NCBI GenBank assembly: GCA_036785705.1
Contig: JAWUZG010000005.1
Location: 1,922,001-1,986,000 of the forward strand
Length of the DNA: 64,000 nt
DNA from: Acanthornis magna
Taxonomy: Eukaryota > Chordata > Aves > Passeriformes > Acanthizidae
Direction of reading: 5' to 3'
In this document: positions 25,474 to 35,561 of the stretch, one piece after another
How the letters are laid out: each line of letters starts with the position of its first letter
Position numbering within the stretch: the stretch's first letter is position 1
Notes under the pieces: model-generated
The model's input: only the letters and a program-made list of their open reading frames with translations
What the model was told of the DNA's origin: nothing
The model's database searches: none
Position numbers and translations under genes: made by a program

Positions 25474-25598
25474 CCCTGGAGAAGCTTTGTGCAGCACTGT
25501 CACTGTGGGGACTGCTGGATTCTGGCTATGGCCCTGCTCAGATTTAATGGTCTTTCCATAGAGTCTGTTCACAGTCTCCATGGAAGACACGGGGAGAG
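25474..25598 (+). other. Candidate exon (125 bp), gene not recognised
   Basis: The acceptor 'tgcccttttcctcctgcag' (to 25473) and donor GAGAG|GTGAGG (25599) enclose 125 bp. Only frame 0 is open. It encodes 41 residues with a cysteine/histidine pair near the start (H-C-H-C-G-D-C-W) and leaves two bases, which is in phase with candidate exon A. No family is recognised, and the overlapping minus strand is also open, which lowers the value of the observation. Confidence 0.12.
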
Positions 25599-25599
25599 G

Positions 25600-28435
25600 T
25601 GAGGTGGAGCAATGGTCTGACCCAGTGTGGTTGTGCCACATGTTTCATTTATACCTTTCTCTTCTGAACTGTATAAGGAATGCCTTGGCTGTGCAGCCTG
25701 GAAAATCCTGTAATGCCTGCAAGAGCTGACTACGGGGGACATCCGGAGTCTGGCAGTTGCCTCCCTGGAAAGAGCTAAGGACATCAAGCAACCTGCTGCT
25801 CCCAGCAGGTTTCCCAGGGCTATTTCACATATGTGGACTGCAGCAATTACAGGAGAGCAATTATTTTTGTCCATTACTCTGGGGTCTCTGCTATCTCCTA
25901 ATCTAGGCAGCAAGCAGAAGTGTTTGCTGATGGCCTGCTCCATTGTCCATCCCCAGCTTTTCTCCGTGGTGGTACATTGTTTGTGATGCTGTCTAAATCC
26001 TCCTACCAGCCCCAACAATGCCCCGCACAACCCCGGCGTGTTGGGAGCTTCCAGGCTGAGGAGAAACCGATCCCGCTCAGCCCGGCTCCGTTTGTGGCAA
26101 AGTGTTTGCTCAGCGATTAACTCCTGCACGGACACACACAGCCATAAATCTCCAGGTTGTCTCACAGCCTTTTCATTCAATTAAGTCTGTTGACTTAGTC
26201 TCATTTTGAGCAGTAACTGGATTTAGATAAGGCAATGGAAAGCAAAACATCAATTGTGTGATTCCTGGCCCAGCCGGTATGTTGATCCGAAGGGAATGTT
26301 TGTGCGGGTGATAACGGAGGCAGTGCAGTGATTAGGACAAAGTCATTTGGTGAAAACACTTCCACAGAGTAAAAATGCTCTGTGTTAAGTGCAAGCACTG
26401 GCCAGAGAAAGCAGAGGGAGCTGCCTGCTTCCACAAACTCTCTCTTTGCCTCACCTGCTGCGTCGTGCTGTGAGCGCACAGTGATGGAGAGGTCCTGGTC
26501 GGTCTGAAAGGGGAATCATGGAGGGCTCAGGATGGGGAGGTCCCGCTGGGTGAATGGGCTGTGCTGGAGCCCAGCTCCCAGAACCATAACTGCTGCAAGG
26601 TTCTACAGGGGTGTCATCATTTGGGATTCAGCCAGTTACTCTTTGTCAGAAACAGACCAAAGCTATTCTGGGATAATTCCTCCCCACAAACTGTAGGGCA
26701 TGAGTTTACAGTCAGTTCCCTAGGGGCTTGGTTTGCCCAACAGCCCTGGGAAGAGGAGATGCAGGTGACACACCCTCAGCATCCACTCCTTAGAATACAG
26801 GTGGTCCAGGTGGAAAAATCCTCTGTATACAGTAAATGCTGTCTCCCCATATAAACAAGATGAAAGAAAGCTCTCCTGTTTGCAAGTGAATATTTTTGTG
26901 ATGCGCTTCTGTGTCTGCCTTTGCTTTCAGGCTGTAGTCAGAAAATATATCAGGGAGACATCCATTGTTATATGTTTGTCAAAAGCATTTTTCTATATCT
27001 GTTCCAGGTAACTGTTAGGCTAATGGGAAGCATAGGGCATTCCTAACATCCTGAAAATCTTCAGCAAGGACCATGGAAGAAGAGTGCAGACAAAGACAGT
27101 GAGAATACATTACTTCCTACGTTAACTCAGCATAAGGTATGCCATTGGAGCATAGCAAATGTATCACTGACTTTTTCTGTTTTCTCATACTAGAGAAGGC
27201 TTCTTCCTCTCATTCTCATTTGTGTCCTTCTGTGACATAAAATCTGTGACATAAAGAGATTGTTCTAGCTGGTTGCACTGTGAGAACATTGAAAGTGGAT
27301 GTTGTCAGTGGTTCACAAACAATAGGCTGCCTCCGGCCTTAGTGTGTCTGTTCCTCTGAACAACACGGCTTTACCACTGGAGGAAAAGGGGAATGTGTTA
27401 CCTCAAAGGGTCTTTCTTTGCAGTTCCTCCCACCTTCTCATCTCCCTTTTGGACCACGCAGCGCTTCTCATAGAGGTGATGCTGGCAGCAATGGAAACCC
27501 AGTGGTTTTGAGAGCAGCTCTGTGCCATGGGGTGGTGATGCTTCACATCCTCATTCCTGTGTGTTTTAGTGCACTCAGACACTCAGTATTTCCATCAGTG
27601 ACTCGGACCATGGAGTGTTGGTGGCTCCTTTGCAGCAGGACATTGCAGGAGTGGTGGAAGGACCCCAGGCACTGAGGACTCTGAGTTCTGTGCCCAGGAC
27701 TCTGCCCTGGCATGGTGTGCAGGTCCTGGGTTGTGTGTACACACACACAAACACTTAATTGTTGGCAGCTTAATATATATTAAACTTCTTCTGGTAGTGA
27801 TGAAAGATGGCATCCTCCCAGAGTTTTGCATGAGCTAATCAGCCTTTTGTGTGAAAGTGTAGGTGGGGACTCTTCTAACAATACAAAGTTGGTTAGCTCA
27901 TCGTCTTGGCTTTAGAGGCATACTGATGTGCCCATCCTGCTTTCTGAGCCATGAATAATCCAGCTTTGCTGCTGTCCTCTTATAAAAAAAGGAGAGAGTG
28001 TAGTTTCAGGGCTTGGTGCTCAAGCCTGTTTCTCGGTACAGGGGATGAGCAGGGATTCACCTGTTATTTATTCACTGGTATCTGTCTTGGCTTCAGGTCT
28101 CTTTTGGACAGCCACTGGTATCAGAAATGATACCTATCAGCATAATTGCTATTTTTCAGCCATCGGTTGGAATAACACCCTTGTGAATTAGGCAGGCGTG
28201 ATTCACTGTCAAAGTGAGAGGACCATCCACAGAAGTCTGTGCTGCTCACGGTTCTTTTAAATCTCTGTTAACTGTCTGGATGGTGAAGCAGTAGATTAAA
28301 CCAACAGAATAGTCTGGAAGACTCCAACTTTGGGAGGAGGATTGATCTTAACTCTTCTTCAGTGTTAATGAATACACTTTAGAAATAGCCTTAGGTGAAA
28401 AAAGGAAGTGCATAATAAAAATACACCTAAGGTCA
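25600..28435. other. Non-coding stretch, no gene recognised
   Basis: Holds the 203-codon minus-strand frame (25569-26180) over a CpG cluster (26024-26130), the minus-strand candidate exon, a direct 13-bp repeat at 27229-27255 and a short CA tract near 27740. A 77-bp splice-bracketed segment (26931-27007) has two open frames but no recognised product. Confidence 0.55.
26455..26503 (-). other. Candidate minus-strand exon (49 bp)
   Basis: On the minus strand a clear acceptor ('ccatgattcccctttcag') precedes 49 bp that end at CAGCAG|GTGAGG. All three frames are open, and one begins T-D-Q-D-L-S-I-T-V-R. It is short and lies about 320 bp upstream, in minus-strand sense, of a 203-codon open frame (25569-26180) that overlaps a CpG cluster. 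No family is recognised. Confidence 0.12.
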
Positions 28436-28439
28436 AGGT

Positions 28440-28960
28440 CGTGGCACTATGCCGGGGGAGCTGCTAGAGGACAAGCTCCAATCTAAGTCTACCATGTGAT
28501 GCTGTGGCCAGAAAGATACTTGTTATTAGAAGGGATATTAAGAGCACCCTCTGTATGGAGGTCCTCGTGGTGCTGGAGATGCCCAGGCCTCAAATCTGCA
28601 CCCCAGACTTCAAATAAAGATGTAAACTTCAGAGGAAGTCTGGAGGAAGGCAATCGGACTGATAAGAGGTTTCAAGAAACATGACCTGTAAGGAGTTACT
28701 TTTTAAATTGGGTTTGTTTAGTCTAGAAAAGACTGAGGAGAGCTATGAGAGGCTTCACTTGTGGAGACAGTAACTGAGAGGGGTCTGGTAAAAGAGTGCA
28801 GTGGCCATGGGTCTGTGTGTGTGGGGAAGGACAAAACCCACTTGCTTTTATTGTCAGCAAAACAGAGGAGGTGAGAGGTTAAGAAAGCTGTATCCATAAA
28901 GAGCAGGAGATGTTGGAACTGACGATGCAGAGATCTCCATCTCCGGGAGTTTCTAAGAGT
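28440..28960 (+). repeat. Ancient CR1/L3-type LINE relic, sense orientation
   Basis: The order of landmarks matches the last part of a CR1/L3 ORF2. A 'gaagggatattaagagcacc' block (28537) is followed by 'cttcaaataaagatgtaaac' (28609), then 'tctggaggaaggcaatcgg' (28640), then 'tgtttagtctagaaaagac' (28714). In intact relatives these correspond to the conserved run ending in a G-L-F-x-L-E-K-type motif. Here the frame is broken by a stop after 28680 and by indels. Only short coding fragments survive, including a 62-codon open stretch at 28496-28684. It is the same broad class as the antisense relic near 47 kb but represents an independent insertion. Boundaries are approximate. Confidence 0.6.
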
Positions 28961-31479
28961 TTAAACTAATGTGCCACGAGTGGCATAGGCACAGGCACAG
29001 AATGACACAGAAGGGTCTCTCCACATCTACGGAATTTGTTTAAATCCATTCTGTGGGGTTTGTTGCTTTCTTGGCAGTAGCAGAAGGAATGTTGGACTCA
29101 AGTTTGGTTGCTAACATGGAAAACATGCTGATAGGTGGGTATGTTTGCACAGAAAATGTTGATAAGACAGGAAAAATGATATCGTTGTCAGAAACAACAG
29201 CCAGAAGTTTTAGAAGTTCCGCTTCAAAAAAGTATATTTAAGGAAAATGGCTCCTTTAGCAAAACATCTTTCATTAAACAAAAGATTTATCTGGAAAAAT
29301 TTGCAATGAGCTCTGCAGATTAGCAGCCCAGCACAATCCCAAGATATCTGAAGTGTAATTAGTGATTCTGGAAATGGTTCTTTTCACCATTTGGGATTAA
29401 GCAGAGGTAACACAACAGCTCTGTAAGCAATGGGAAGGTGAGGAAAGAGATTGTCAGGGCAGCCGGGGAGGAGCTTCACCTGCAAAAAAGGCCATGGAAG
29501 AGTATGGATCCAGAAAGACTCTGTGCAAGAACTGCCAAATGAGGAGGGCAGTGCTATCTCTCCGAGAGCCAAGGAAGGACTGTGGTTCAGGGATGAGAGG
29601 CGGAAACCCATGGCCTAGAAAGCGCTGGTTCTCACAAAGCCTGCACTTCTGTGTGGTCAGTCCAGGAAGCTGTGAGTGGGATGTGAAACTGCCACATGTT
29701 TTTGCAATGCTCCAAGCACGTGTGCTCCCTTATGTATATATGCTTCATACCCACTTTTGAAAATGGGTCAAAGTCTACCAGAGCTCTGGGAGGAAAACTC
29801 CTGAGAATTTGCAGACCTGAGATGCTGTGATTAATGATTCTGGACAGCAATTTTATGTTCTGTTTTTGAGGCATGGGAAGACAGAGGGGAGTGCCACAGG
29901 AGATCCACACTGAAGATCAAGGCAGACACATCTGCCAGGCTGTCAGATTTCACACCAGCAAATTGGAAGAAAATTAAAAAATCCGAAGTCAGATCTGGTC
30001 CTTGCTCTGGGAATGCAAAGAGGCCTGAAAGACTCCTACATAGATACTTATGCCTGGCATAAAACCACCACGGAAACGTCTGTGTTTCACTGGTTTTGCC
30101 ATCCCTTTAATAGGAATATGTCACGTGAATATGAAGGAATGAGATCTTACTGTTAGAATAGTCTTGAGTTGGTGTCCCTTCACTTAAGAGGAGGATGCAG
30201 TGTTCAGCATCTGCCCACCAGGGCTCAACAGCTGCCCTCCCAAACATGTCAGGCTGCAGGCTCACATCTTAAATCAACAGTCCTGCAAGTGTGGGAGACA
30301 GGGGACCTTAAATTCTCCAAAGTGGCATTTTTCCTCCAAAGCCCTGGGGAAATGTATACCCTGAGACACCATCCTTCTGTCAGGCATGGAGAATGAGCCA
30401 CCTTCATCATCACTGCTCTTAGCTTTAATTTCCAGCACAAATAGCCCCAAACCCCTCTGAAGTGGGGGCAGTATGGCACTGCCAGATGATTACATATTGC
30501 CTCTTAATACAAAGCAAATTGTGTTTACTCCATTACTCAGTTCCAAATTACAAGCCTTATCTCACAGGAGCTTGGGTTGGCTCTGTAGTTTCCGAAACCT
30601 CATGGTAAAAGGGGCATTTTTTAAATACCGTGTTTTCCAGAAAGACTATCTTAAAAATATAGTGCAGTTCAAATCCTCTGCTTCCTTTAATGCTATTTTC
30701 AGGTTGGTTTTTTGGTTTTTTTGGTTTTTTTTTCAAATTAGGTTTAGCAACATACGTGAGATGTTAGATTAAAGGGACAAGGCTTGGGTTTTCCGTGTCT
30801 GTACAGAAATAGCTGTTCCCTGGGTGGGCCAGGTGAAACTGAGCAAGTGACAATAACTTGACTTCCCTCGGCCTTCTGGGTGGAGGAGGCAGAGATGGGA
30901 CTGGCTGCCTGCAGGAAAGTCTGGCCAAAAGCACTGGGCCACATCTTTTGTGGAGGTAAATCAACATTGTCTGAGTGGCGTTTCTGGAACCGTGACTATT
31001 TTCATCAGGTTTGGGCCTTTTCCATATGGTGAGGAAGTGGTAAAGATCACAAAGGAAGGGAAAGCTGTCCATGCATGGCAATAATTGCAAAAATCTATGG
31101 GGTTTCCCTATGCAAGTGGTGTCATTTTCTCTCAAGAACTAAAGTGTGGCTCTTTTCCCTTTAAGACTTGCTGAGTAGCTCATCCCAATAAGACAACAAG
31201 CCCAGATGCCTAGAGGAAGAGCAGTATTGTTGTGGAGACACAGCCCCAAAGGGCAAAGTGTCTGGATTTTATCTGCAGCTCTGCCACGAATTTCCTGGAT
31301 GATTGTGGCCAGGTTAACCAGGTCCATTGTTCCAGCAGCGTTCATGCCCTCCCTGCACTGGCACGAGCTGGAAATTCACTCAGGGCTTTGCACAAAAGTC
31401 CAGCAAATGCAAAGCTGCAGAGAACCACATGCTGCCCTGCTTGCTCCAGGAGAGGGGGAATGAGGTAGTGAAGCCACTG

Positions 31480-31499
31480 GATCCCTGACATCAGGGATC
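31480..31499. repeat. Perfect inverted repeat, 9-bp arms
   Basis: 'gatccctga' and 'tcagggatc' are separated by 'ca', followed by another 'ggatcc'. Probably chance or a slipped duplication. Confidence 0.85.
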
Positions 31500-32639
31500 T
31501 GGATCCAGACACAGGGAAGAGCACCAGAGCAAAGCCCACTTTGCCCAATGGCCCATTGCTGGCAGATGGTTAATGTAGGTGGCTGGGGAGGAAAACAAAG
31601 TCAGGATGAGCAGAGCTGGACTTCCAGAGCTGGGAGTGGTTTGTGTGAACTCGGCAACCCTCAAAGGATTTCTAAACCTGAGAGCATGAGTAGTCCAGGA
31701 TGAGCTCTCAGGGCACCTTGGGATTTTTAGCTTCCTTGGAGGAAGCTTTCTTCAGATCTACATCAGACCCACTGGGTCACACAGGGCTTTTGTAGCTGCT
31801 GCAGAGGACAGCCTTCCCATGGCTGTGTCAGCTGTCATAAGGAAGTGATACTGCCTGCCAGGGAATTGAGGCTAAATGTACTCGTGTTTCCTCATGCTTT
31901 GGAAGGGAAGAGAAGTCTGGAGAGAATTACTGTTGTGATGTACAGGAGCTTTGCCAGTATAATGCCCTGTAATAACAGCCAGTCTTCCTTCAGGTCATTA
32001 AGTTACCTATTTCTTAGTACTATTGCTCATGACAAATAGATCTTGAGTTTGGAGATGCCGTCCTTCTCTTTCCTTTTTCCTGACTTACTAAATATATTTG
32101 GGATGTTTTCTTTTTATGGTGGTATATCCACATATCCTTGTTTAAGAGTCATCTTCCAAATTTCTCCTCCAAGGAGCCATGATCAGAAAACCAACACTGT
32201 GCTCTGTCTCCATGTCTCAGTGGGAACTAAAGCACGAGGAAATATGCTGAAGGGCACTACAGATGATCAGACTGGATTTAGAATAAGGAAATGTCTGCCT
32301 GCTCTCAGAGACAGTCTCGCGTCTGCTTTGTCTGTGCCCCATAACCAAGCTGCACCCCGGAAGGCACAGAGCTGAGTTAGGCTGGGGGTGGGCTGAGCTT
32401 TCGCCCCAGCCTGTGGTGGGGTTGGTACGGCCGGGCTCAGGATGGTGTGAGTGTGGCTGCATTCCCTCTGGAGATGGCTGGGTGCAGTTGGCTGGGAAGG
32501 GGGCTGGATGGACAGGCAGCTGTTGGCATTGGCCAGCGTGGACATGCCCAAATTCTCCTCATGTGCTGCTGGAGGGTGCTCAGATACTCCAGTGATGAGG
32601 GCAGTCTGAGAACCTGTTTAGACCAGAACATGGGTTTCA

Positions 32640-32775
32640 GTGGCAGTTTTCTGGCTGATTAATTGGGTGACTTCGTGCAAGTCTTGACTTGCCATTGCCC
32701 TATCCAGTAAATGGGAATAGCAGCATTTGTCTCCCTTTGTAAAACACTTTGAGGTCTACGGATAATCCTCCTCCT
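32640..32775 (+). repeat. MIR/CORE-SINE-like relic
   Basis: The segment contains 'tgggtgacttcgtgcaagtc', 'ccagtaaatgggaatagcag' and 'gtaaaacactttgaggtc'. It matches the order of the MIR-type consensus ('tgtgaccttgggcaagtca', 'tctgtaaaatggggataat', 'gtaaagcgctttgagatc'). It is strongly diverged and fragmentary. Orientation follows the MIR consensus. Confidence 0.5.
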
Positions 32776-33299
32776 TTTTCCCACCCATCATTATGGGACC
32801 AAGTGGAATCTTATGACACATTGAGTTTCTGTGGTCTAGCGTTTGCCAAGCATCTGAGAATGACTCTTTGGCTTGAGTTTGCAATGTCTGTGACTACCAC
32901 GTGATTTGTCATGGCAGCTCCTTGTTGAAACCAGGTCACCTCTCACCTGAGAGTGTTTGAGGTGGGGAGAGAAGCTGAAGCAGGCACGAGGATACAGACC
33001 CCAGGGCACCCCGTGACCACACACATCAGCAATCCATCGATAACCCACAGCACTTTGTGGTTCAAAGGTCTCCAAATACTTAAGAGTGGAAAACTCCAAA
33101 CGAGAGAAGATTCCTCTTGACCACCACGCTGCTCTCTCTGTTACCCTGGTGAGCAGCAGGCAGAGCTGGAGAAAGACCTTCACTGGGCATTTGGAGAGGT
33201 TCTCACAGCATAACGTTCAACAGTTTGAATTCATGGACCTTGTGCTGCTGTGCACAACTGATATTTTAGGACATAGTTTCTTCTTCCCCTGGATTGTCC

Positions 33300-33440
33300 T
33301 CAGAATGATAGAAAAGAAGGGTTTGGGTTGGAAGGGACCTTAAAGATCATTTAGTTCCAACAGCTGCCATGAACAGGGATGTCACCCACTAGATCAGGTT
33401 GCTCAGAGCCCCATCCAACCTGGCCTGGTCCAGGGATGTT
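33300..33440 (-). repeat. CR1 LINE 3' end, antisense, short
   Basis: The plus strand carries 'gtttgggttggaagggacc', then 'taaagatcatttagttcc', then 'caggttgctcagagcccc' and 'catccaacctggcctgg'. This is the classic antisense signature of the CR1 3' end (chicken CR1-like type). The left border has a remnant of the terminal short repeat ('agaatgatag'). The copy is about 140 bp, severely 5'-truncated, and ends in unique sequence near 33440. It belongs to a different CR1 subfamily from the copy at 49949-50180. Confidence 0.87.
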
Positions 33441-33444
33441 TTCT

Positions 33445-35465
33445 CCTATGCTGGGATGCAAGTCCATTCTTAGATCTCATCCCAAGCAGGTACCAATGGG
33501 ATGTGCTACTGAATTGTTGCTGTTTTTTACAATGACCTGAAAGAAAACCTAAATCTTTGCAAGCAAACCTTACAAGAGACTTGAGAACTGAAGAAGGGAG
33601 TAAATAGTTAAGGAGTAAATGGTTGCTGATAGACAGAGAACTTCCCTAAGAACATTGCAAGTCTGTAGGAGCCTTGAAGAGCCAGGAAACCAGCTGAGAT
33701 CGGTATCAGGCAGCAACAGAGCTTACAGGAGAAAGGCTTGAAGAGAGGCTTGATCACAATCTCTAGGCACTCACAAGAGGAAGGGAAATGTGGAAATGAG
33801 GCAGATGTATCCAGACATCTTTGGCTGAAAGTTGAAGCTGAACATTTTTTACTTTATGTGGTGGTGGGGAACAGCAGCAGTAGCTTCCTGCAGAGTAACA
33901 CTCCAAGGCTCCTCTAAGAGCTCCTGTAGTCCCTGGACACAAGTGGCTGGACACAAGTGTTGGAAAAAATAAGCTGTCGTTGTAAGAGGAATGAGCTGGA
34001 GGATGTCCAGTGGCCTTTGCCATGTACAGGAGCAGATTAGGGGATCCTCCTGTGTCCTGTAGTTCGGGAACCAGTGATTTGGATTCCTTCAGCCACAGCA
34101 ACATTAAAGACAGCTCCATCTTCTCATCTCATCAAGCACTGAGCCCCATCACTGAGGGCAAAGCATTTGAGAGGGAATAGTGCTTCAAGACTCAACTCCA
34201 AATGGAATGAGCTATTTGGGCCAGCTTGAGCTACCTCTTCTCTTGTCCCTTGCCTGCACTGTATCATTACGTGATGACAGCATCAGAATTACCCAGTCCT
34301 CTCATTTCTCCCTTCAGTCAGAAAGAAACCCAAACAAACAAGTCATATACCAAGAGCCCATGAGTGAGTGCAAATGAAAGGCTGTGATTTCCCAGAGCAG
34401 CGCTCGGGGTCTGCTCCCTGGACCAGGGCTGTGAGGGACTCAGTGCCAGGCTGGGCTGGACCCAAGAGCTGTGTGTTTCATGAGTCCTGTCAGATACGAT
34501 GTGTCCATACACAAGCCATGTTTTACTTATAAAGTAAATTGCGTTACATGGGCTATAATGTACAATTTCAAAGCAGACCCACCTTGAAAACATTTTGTTT
34601 AATAAAATAACTTAATTAGAAGAGAGCTTCTGGCTGATGTGGTTGAGGCTGTGATGATTTTTCCTTCTCAAATAATTTTCTCTGTTTATTATACTTAATT
34701 ATAGTGTAATTATGTATCCATCCTCTAGGCAAATTATGCAATCAGAAAATGTGAGTGGTTCATTTGCCACTGCTGTTGGGCCAGTGTTTACATCCCTAGT
34801 ACAAAATATGAGCATAATTTCTATTATTTATAGTATTACGTATACGCATATATATAAAAGAAGTTTCAAACAGAATGAAGTATTGGTGTAAATATTTTAT
34901 TGGCACTCATTTTTGCATCATCCACACAATTCATTTGTGGCCTACTAATAATGGAGTCACCCAAAGCTCAGGTAAGTAAAATCTTGACCATGAATTTTCT
35001 CAAACACAAATACGTGGCTGAGGAGCATGGAAGTTGCACAGCTGAACTTTAATTTTGTTAGGAAGATTATTATTACTTTTAAGAGCTGTTTCTGTATTTC
35101 ACTTCCTAATATTCCAGGTTTTCTTAGCACAACAAGAGAGAAAGGAACCCCACAATATTCAGTTGTGAGGTGTGGATTTGTGTTCACATCATGTTCAGAC
35201 TAATCTATTTTTAGCCATGTGCTTCATGAACTTTCTAGCCATGGCAGCCCTGACCTTAGCAGACTGGATTGTTTGTTCTTCCTCTTGTTTCCCTTGATGG
35301 GGGTTGACAGATCATGTTTGAACATACCAAAACATGAAGCCAAATGTCCAAATCTTGAAAACCCTCCTGAGATGGATGTTTTCTCCTTCTTTGGCCATCT
35401 CTCAGCATGAACACAAGCTGAATTCCCACTTGGCAATTTCAGCCTCTCTCTGTGTGCTTATTTTG
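33445..35465. other. Non-coding stretch, no gene recognised
   Basis: Unique sequence. A strong isolated donor (CTCAG|GTAAGT, 34972) has no acceptor within range, so it is judged a decoy. The AT-rich block 34540-34900 is noted separately. Confidence 0.6.
34540..34900. promoter_or_regulatory. AT-rich block, possible non-coding element
   Basis: About 360 bp at low GC, with 'taaaataacttaattagaag' (34602), 'acttaattatagtgtaatta' (34692) and 'gcaaattatgcaatcag' (34728) words. There is no repeat match and no ORF. It could be regulatory or simply neutral AT-rich DNA. Confidence 0.15.
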
Positions 35466-35468
35466 CAG

Positions 35469-35561
35469 AATGAAGCTGCTCTCACCAGCGGAGCAGGTGG
35501 GGGAGGTGACACATCTACTGGTGGAGCTCAGCCCCCCGTGTTTCTTACAGCTGGCAGAGAG
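35469..35561 (+). other. Candidate exon A (93 bp), gene not recognised
   Basis: A pyrimidine tract ending 'gtgtgcttattttgcag' (to 35468) and a GAG|GTGAGA donor (35562) bracket 93 bp. Two of three frames are open. The frame starting after one base encodes 30 residues beginning M-K-L-L-S-P-A-E-Q and ending L-Q-L-A-E, amphipathic and leucine-rich. In that frame it ends with two leftover bases, which fits candidate exon B. No family is recognised. Short open segments between good splice signals arise by chance in such DNA, so this is a hypothesis only. Confidence 0.18.

Larger units (their letters stand above)
28965..33295. other. Non-coding stretch, no gene recognised
   Basis: Unique sequence with a G/T-rich run (30704-30732), an inverted repeat (31480-31499) and the MIR-like relic at 32640-32775. 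ORFs are 123 codons or shorter. Confidence 0.6.

Noticed and set aside
25569..26180. 203-codon minus-strand ORF
   Set aside because: No recognised family. One internal acceptor-like site near 26056 is not matched by a good donor. Kept only as context for the CpG cluster.
34953..34977. Strong donor CTCAG|GTAAGT
   Set aside because: No pyrimidine-tract acceptor lies within a plausible exon length upstream.
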